DNA of 10,160 nt, from the NCBI GenBank assembly GCA_030640885.1, contig DAOWIN010000163.1, positions 1 through 10,160 of the forward strand. Reading direction: 5' to 3'. The translations under genes and the position numbers were made by a program. The stretch comes from Candidatus Omnitrophota bacterium (GTDB lineage: Bacteria > Omnitrophota > 4484-213). Position 1 is the stretch's first letter. Each line of letters starts with the position of its first letter. Positions 6,761 to 10,160 of the stretch are shown here, piece by piece. The notes under the pieces were generated by a model, which worked only from the letters and a program-made list of their open reading frames with translations, had not been told where the DNA came from and made no database searches.

Positions 6761-6761
6761 T
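6729..6761. repeat. Perfect 10-base inverted repeat next to promoter P2
   Basis: AACTCCATTA (6729-6738) and TAATGGAGTT (6752-6761) are exact reverse complements with a 13-base loop. The right arm ends three bases before the -35 hexamer at 6765. It is partly made from the nine-base array but is more exact than the array requires. Possible roles are a regulator site or a structure at the end of incoming transcription. There is no T-tract. Confidence 0.5.
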
Positions 6762-6764
6762 CGC

Positions 6765-6793
6765 TTGACAAGAACCAGAATGTCAACTATATT
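6765..6793 (+). promoter_or_regulatory. Promoter P2 of the patatin/second efflux operon
   Basis: A perfect -35 (TTGACA, 6765-6770), a 17-base spacer and -10 TATATT (6788-6793) match the design of P1 at 269-297. The stretch TTGACAAGAACCA and the stretch TATATTTATAA are identical in both promoters. Over 51 aligned bases from the -35 through the operator, 39 match. Transcription should start near 6800, within the operator-like palindrome. Confidence 0.8.
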
Positions 6794-6799
6794 TATAAT

Positions 6800-6815
6800 A
6801 ACTGATGCGTTAGTT
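6800..6815. promoter_or_regulatory. Operator O2, degenerate TetR-type palindrome at P2
   Basis: AACTGAT-GC-GTTAGTT has arms that match at five of seven positions. It begins six bases after the -10, exactly as O1 does at P1. Oriented the same way, the four half-sites in the window are GTCCGTC, GTCAGTC, ATCAGTT and GTTAGTT, consistent with RTYMGTY. This supports control by the same TetR protein, probably with weaker binding than O1. Confidence 0.6.
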
Positions 6816-6848
6816 TTTTAAAATGAGATTACAAATTGGAAAAGAACA

Positions 6849-7826
6849 ATGAAACTTGTTGATAGAAAAAAACAAAAGATAGGATTAGCGTTAGGAAGCG
6901 GGGCGGCAAGAGGTTTGTCTCATATCGGTATATTAAAAGCGTTAAAAGAGAGAAATATATCCATAGATATGATAGCCGGTTCAAGTATGGGCGCATTTAT
7001 TGGCGCTTGTTATGCAAGAAAAGGAGAAATAGCCGATATTGAAGAAATAATTCTAAAAACAGACTGGAAACAATTGGCTCGATTAGCAGACCCCCACCTA
7101 TCTTTGCTTTTCAAAGGAGTTATCCATGGCAAAAAGGTTAAGGAACTTTTGCGAACTATTATCGGAGATATTGAATTTAAAGATTTAAAAATTCCTTTAG
7201 CAGTTGTGGCTACTGATGTTAATACAGGCGAAGAGGTAATAATAAAAAGAGGTTCTGTAATTGAAGCGGTGAGGGCAAGTATTTCTATCCCGGCAATATT
7301 TATGCCCGTGCAGTTTAAAAATAGATTTCTAATAGACGGCGGGATAGTAAATCCTGTCCCCGTAAGCGTGGTTAAAGATATGGGAGCAGAATTTGTTATT
7401 GCTTGCAATGTAATCCATAAGCCCCAAAAAAGGAGAAAATCTTTTAGCTCGGTGAGGGAACAAAAACCGCTTGCTTCAGTTCTAAATACACAACCCAGAA
7501 GCGCTGGCAGGATAACATTGAATAATAAAATTAACAAACTTGTTCAGGACAATAAAGGCAAGCTTGAAAATTTAGAGAAATTTATCTCCGTTTTCAAAAA
7601 GAAGTTTCGTAAAGGAAGCCAAAGAGTAGCTTCAGATACTCCAAACATATTTGATGTTATACTGCAAGCAATTTATGCTATGGAATATGAAATAGCGAAG
7701 TTAAAAATAAAAGACGCAAATGTGGTAATAACCCCTGATACTGGGCATATTGCCACATTGGAATTTTACCGGGGGAGAGAAGCGATAGCAAGGGGATACA
7801 AGGCGGCAAAGGATGCCGTTTTTTAG
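6849..7826 (+). CDS. Patatin-like phospholipase (RssA/NTE type)
   Basis: This 325-residue serine hydrolase is expected to cleave acyl chains from phospholipids or lysophospholipids. The oxyanion-hole loop is GSGAARG (16-22), slightly different from the common GGGxRG. The nucleophile elbow is GSSMG, with Ser46. The second half of the Ser-Asp dyad is in LIDGG, Asp163. The family block SIPAIFMPV precedes it. A basic linker (about 190-240) separates the catalytic domain from a C-terminal helical part ending in a GYKAAKDAV helix, as usual for bacterial RssA-like proteins. There is no signal peptide, so it likely acts at the inner face of the membrane. The ATG at 6849 has a modest GGAAAAG eight bases upstream. 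It is the first gene after P2 and 44 bases ahead of a TolC-like gene, which links lipid hydrolysis to the efflux system. Confidence 0.92.
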   Translation: MKLVDRKKQKIGLALGSGAARGLSHIGILKALKERNISIDMIAGSSMGAFIGACYARKGEIADIEEIILKTDWKQLARLADPHLSLLFKGVIHGKKVKELLRTIIGDIEFKDLKIPLAVVATDVNTGEEVIIKRGSVIEAVRASISIPAIFMPVQFKNRFLIDGGIVNPVPVSVVKDMGAEFVIACNVIHKPQKRRKSFSSVREQKPLASVLNTQPRSAGRITLNNKINKLVQDNKGKLENLEKFISVFKKKFRKGSQRVASDTPNIFDVILQAIYAMEYEIAKLKIKDANVVITPDTGHIATLEFYRGREAIARGYKAAKDAVF

Positions 7827-7870
7827 ATATATCTTGCAGTATTATCTTTGCCAATGAAACCGTTATCCAA

Positions 7871-9421
7871 ATGCAAAAAATGATGCAAAAAATTTTGTCA
7901 TTAATTACACTATGCTTTTTTGTATGCTTTCCCGTTTATCTTTTAGCAGAAACAACGGAAAATGAGCAACAGATGGTTTTCAACAAAGAGGCATTTATCA
8001 AATCAGCCAAACAGAAAAGGGTTTTAAGAATTGGTTTGGTTGACTGTATTGCTTATGCCCTAAAGAATAATTCAGAGATTAAAATAAAAGATATTGAGCC
8101 GAAACTCAAAGAGGATGATGTGAAAATAGGCAGAGCAGATTTTGAACCGACATTTAGTGCTGATTATATGTTAAAAGATAGTAGTGCGGAATCTGTTAGC
8201 TCAGCCTATCCCGAAGTTTTTAAAAACAGAGACATAGATTTTAATGTTGGCGTTTCCGGAAAATTAATTAGCGGAACAGAATATGATATAGATTTTTTTA
8301 ATGAAAGATATGGAAGTAATTTAACTACTTACAGGATAAATCCATATTATACTATTAAGCCGAAGATTACCATAACCCAGCCGCTTTTCAGAGATTTTGG
8401 TATGCTTGTCAACCGCGCCGATATCACCATTGCCCAAAATAATAAACAGGCTTCAGTCGCAAGTTTTAAAGACAGGGTTATGGATGTTGTCCGTAAAACC
8501 AAGATTGTTTATTATAACTGCATATATTGCCTTGAAAGTTATTTTATAGCCGAATCGTCTTTAGCGCGCGCCAAAGCTCTATTGAGGATAAATAAAGCCC
8601 GATATGCAAAAGGCTTAGTGAGTTCAATAGATTTATTAGAGGCAGAGACAGCTACAGCTCAAAGAGAAAAGGGCTTAATTTTTGCCGAGTCCAATCTTAA
8701 AAAGGCAGAAGATGACTTAAAATTAATTACCAACCTAATAGATGATCCTCAGGTCTGGGATGCTCAATTAGAATTAATAGATAAACCGGGTTTTGAACTG
8801 CGGGAGGTGAAGTTAACAGAGGCATTAGAGAATGCTTTTAGCTTCAGGCCTGATTATCAATCGCAAAAGATTGACTTGTTGAATCGCAATATTAAGATAA
8901 AAGTAGCGGAAAATACCCTTTTGCCTACAGTGGATTTAAGCGGCAGTTTTGGATTAAATGGATTGGGCAAGGATTATCAGGAAGCTGTGGATAAGGTTGA
9001 CTTAGATTATAGGGATTGGAGTGTGGGTATTAAATTTAGTTTGCCTTGGGGTGGAGGGGAGCGCGCGAAATACGACCAAAGAAAGTTAGAAAAGGCGCAG
9101 GCTTTAATCGCTTTCAAGAGGTTGGAACAGAATATTATTTTAGAGGTAAGAAACAAGGTGAGAGAGATAGATATTCAGTATCGGCAGGTCCAAGCCGCCA
9201 CAATATTAAAAGAAAAAGAGAGCAAAAACTACAAAGCCCAGAAAGAGAGGTATGCTATTGGGCAGATTAGCTTTCATAATATACTGGATTATCAGGAAAG
9301 AATGGCAGAGGCAGAGCTTGATTATATAAAGGCATTAATTGATTACAATATAGCCCTTATTGAATTAGATAAAGCCGAAGGGTTGACATTGGTTAAAAAT
9401 GATATAATTTTGGAGGAATGA
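7871..9421 (+). CDS. TolC-like outer membrane efflux protein (second copy)
   Basis: This 516-residue protein has a signal peptide (hydrophobic ILSLITLCFFVCFPVYLL, cleavage probably after LLA near residue 26) and two outer-membrane-efflux repeats. The first begins at GLVDCIAYALKNNSEIK and the second at TEALENAFSFRPDYQSQ. Long coiled-coil helices follow each (for example KARYAKGLVSSIDLLEAETA and KERYAIGQISFHNILDYQER). The strand segment DWSVGIKFSLPWGGGERA is typical of the barrel. It is longer than the first copy mainly through its N-terminal region. It should form the outer membrane channel of the second pump. The start is uncertain: there is no clear ribosome binding site before 7871, and ATGs at 7880 and 7883 are alternatives. 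The end overlaps the next gene. Confidence 0.92.
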   Translation: MQKMMQKILSLITLCFFVCFPVYLLAETTENEQQMVFNKEAFIKSAKQKRVLRIGLVDCIAYALKNNSEIKIKDIEPKLKEDDVKIGRADFEPTFSADYMLKDSSAESVSSAYPEVFKNRDIDFNVGVSGKLISGTEYDIDFFNERYGSNLTTYRINPYYTIKPKITITQPLFRDFGMLVNRADITIAQNNKQASVASFKDRVMDVVRKTKIVYYNCIYCLESYFIAESSLARAKALLRINKARYAKGLVSSIDLLEAETATAQREKGLIFAESNLKKAEDDLKLITNLIDDPQVWDAQLELIDKPGFELREVKLTEALENAFSFRPDYQSQKIDLLNRNIKIKVAENTLLPTVDLSGSFGLNGLGKDYQEAVDKVDLDYRDWSVGIKFSLPWGGGERAKYDQRKLEKAQALIAFKRLEQNIILEVRNKVREIDIQYRQVQAATILKEKESKNYKAQKERYAIGQISFHNILDYQERMAEAELDYIKALIDYNIALIELDKAEGLTLVKNDIILEE

Positions 9422-10160
9422 TGAAAAAGTCACAAGTTACAAGTCACAAGTCAGAAGTCAGAAGCTTAAAGGTTCTGTTTTTGATCTTTCTCGCTACTTT
9501 CTGCTCTTTGCTCTTTACTTCTTTAGCCGACTGTAGCCAAAAATCCCCTCAAAAAAAGACGAGTAAGATTCCCGTTAGGGCAATAGAGGTTAAAAAAGCG
9601 AGTCTAAGAAAATTTTTATTTTATGTTGGTGATATAAAGGCCAAAGATGAAGCGATTGTTTATCCTAAAGTAAGCGGAAAAATTATAGAGAAGATAACCG
9701 AAGAAGGCAGTTTAATAAAAAAAGGTGGCATTATTGCTTATATTGACCGCGATGAAGTGGGATTTCAATTTCAGAAGGCTCCTGTAGAATCGCCAATTGA
9801 TGGCATAGTGGGCAGGATTTATGTGGATGTAGGAACAAATGTTTCAACTCAAACACCGGTAGGTTCAGTGATTAATATGGATGAAGTAAGGGTAAGAGTG
9901 AATGTGGTGGAAAGAGACCTTCCCAAAATAAAACAGGGGCAATTGGCAAAGATTGAAGTAGATGCCTATCCAGACAATGTTTTTAAAGGGACGGTGAAGA
10001 AAGTAAGTCCAATCGTAGATTTGGCCTCGCGCACAGCTTTGGTTGAAATAAAAATCCTCAACTATGACCACAAGCTTAAACCGGGTATGTTTGCCAGAGT
10101 CAAAATTTTGATAAGTGTAAGAAAAAGTGCGTTAATTGTTCCCAGAGATGCGATAATAAA
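9421..10160 (+). CDS. Second RND-type periplasmic adaptor, hairpin-less, 3' truncated by window
   Basis: The open frame runs from 9421 to the window end, about 246 residues, with no stop. GGAGG at 9412-9416 serves an ATG at 9421; the in-frame ATG at 9418 overlaps the previous stop but is too near the GGAGG. Residues 2-15 are translated from a heptamer array. A hydrophobic segment (about 16-36) ends in SLADC, a possible but poor lipobox because Asp precedes Cys38. The lipoyl halves (VYPKVSGKIIEKITEEG, then VESPIDGIVGRIYVDVG) are joined by only a few residues, so the coiled-coil hairpin is missing, as in the first adaptor. The barrel motifs VDAYPDNVFKGTVKKVSPIV and KLKPGMFARV closely match that paralogue. 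A transporter gene is expected just beyond the window. Confidence 0.9.
   Translation, partial: MKKSQVTSHKSEVRSLKVLFLIFLATFCSLLFTSLADCSQKSPQKKTSKIPVRAIEVKKASLRKFLFYVGDIKAKDEAIVYPKVSGKIIEKITEEGSLIKKGGIIAYIDRDEVGFQFQKAPVESPIDGIVGRIYVDVGTNVSTQTPVGSVINMDEVRVRVNVVERDLPKIKQGQLAKIEVDAYPDNVFKGTVKKVSPIVDLASRTALVEIKILNYDHKLKPGMFARVKILISVRKSALIVPRDAII
9427..9461. repeat. Heptamer tandem repeat at the start of the second adaptor gene
   Basis: Five units occur in a row: AAGTCAC, AAGTTAC, AAGTCAC, AAGTCAG and AAGTCAG, followed by a degenerate AAGCTTA. The array begins two codons after the ATG and is translated as part of the signal-peptide n-region (SQVTSHKSEVRS). Heptamer arrays of this kind are usually intergenic. 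A change of one unit would shift the reading frame by one base, which could switch the gene on or off. Confidence 0.8.

Larger units (their letters stand above)
6553..6848. other. Spacer between the two efflux operons
   Basis: No gene is supported here. The first hundred bases are unremarkable AT-rich sequence with no clear terminator hairpin and T-tract for operon 1. From 6651 the spacer becomes an array of nine-base repeats, which ends only three bases before the -35 of promoter P2 (6765). The P2 operator and an AT-rich leader complete it. Transcription from operon 1 could read through into operon 2, since nothing obvious stops it. Confidence 0.6.

Noticed and set aside
6794..6799. TATAAT as the -10 of P2
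   Set aside because: It lies 23 bases from the -35; the TATATT at 6788 has the optimal 17-base spacing and matches P1.
6823..6852. Nine-residue open frame overlapping the patatin start by four bases (ATGA), like a leader peptide
   Set aside because: No ribosome binding site precedes it, and the amino-acid content suggests no attenuation role; probably chance.
7010..7537. Long minus-strand frame of 175 codons opposite the patatin gene
   Set aside because: It is a shadow of a well-supported gene with intact catalytic motifs and shows no recognisable protein features.
7395..7560. Patatin linker (SSVREQKPLASVL and following) as another in-frame repeat insertion
   Set aside because: I found no strong palindrome or second copy in the window; family members also have variable basic linkers here.

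Overview
The window looks like a chromosomal segment from an AT-rich, diderm (Gram-negative-type) bacterium. Both the inner- and outer-membrane parts of tripartite efflux machines are encoded. I cannot name the organism from sequence. The mix of hairpin-less adaptor proteins, intragenic palindromes and simple intergenic repeats is compatible with an environmental candidate phylum, but that is an impression and not a measurement.

Layout. Positions 1-85 hold the 5' end of a leftward small hypothetical gene with its own ribosome binding site and a possible promoter. Positions 138-192 carry a short direct repeat that resembles the end of an insertion sequence, with no transposase beside it. From 269 rightward lies efflux operon 1: a strong promoter with a palindromic operator at its +1 region, then tetR (356-961), an outer membrane efflux protein (958-2313), a periplasmic adaptor (2355-3302), an RND permease (3299-6424) and a 42-residue lipoprotein (6424-6552). 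Genes overlap by 1-4 bases, except for a 41-base gap between tolC1 and the adaptor gene. A 296-base spacer follows, with an array of 9-base repeats that abuts a second promoter. Efflux operon 2 then starts: a patatin-like phospholipase (6849-7826), a second outer membrane efflux protein (7871-9421) and a second adaptor (9421 onward, cut by the window end). A second RND or other transporter gene probably follows outside the window.

How it fits together. The two promoters match at 39 of 51 aligned positions. They have the same -35 (TTGACA), the same 17-base spacer length and the same -10 (TATATT). Each has a degenerate palindrome with related half-sites exactly six bases after the -10. The simplest reading is one small regulon: the TetR protein represses its own operon and the patatin operon together. 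That would make the patatin, the second pump and the small lipoprotein parts of one envelope or lipid-stress response. The ligand and the exported substrate cannot be read from sequence.

The most unusual features are: (1) the duplicated promoter-operator cassette; (2) an RND permease whose transmembrane-4 proton-relay pair reads Ser-Asn instead of Asp-Asp; (3) two adaptors that both lack the alpha-helical hairpin; (4) a 32-base palindromic repeat found once across the tolC stop codon and once translated in frame inside the adaptor, plus another palindrome inside the tolC signal-peptide region; and (5) a heptamer array translated as the start of the second adaptor.
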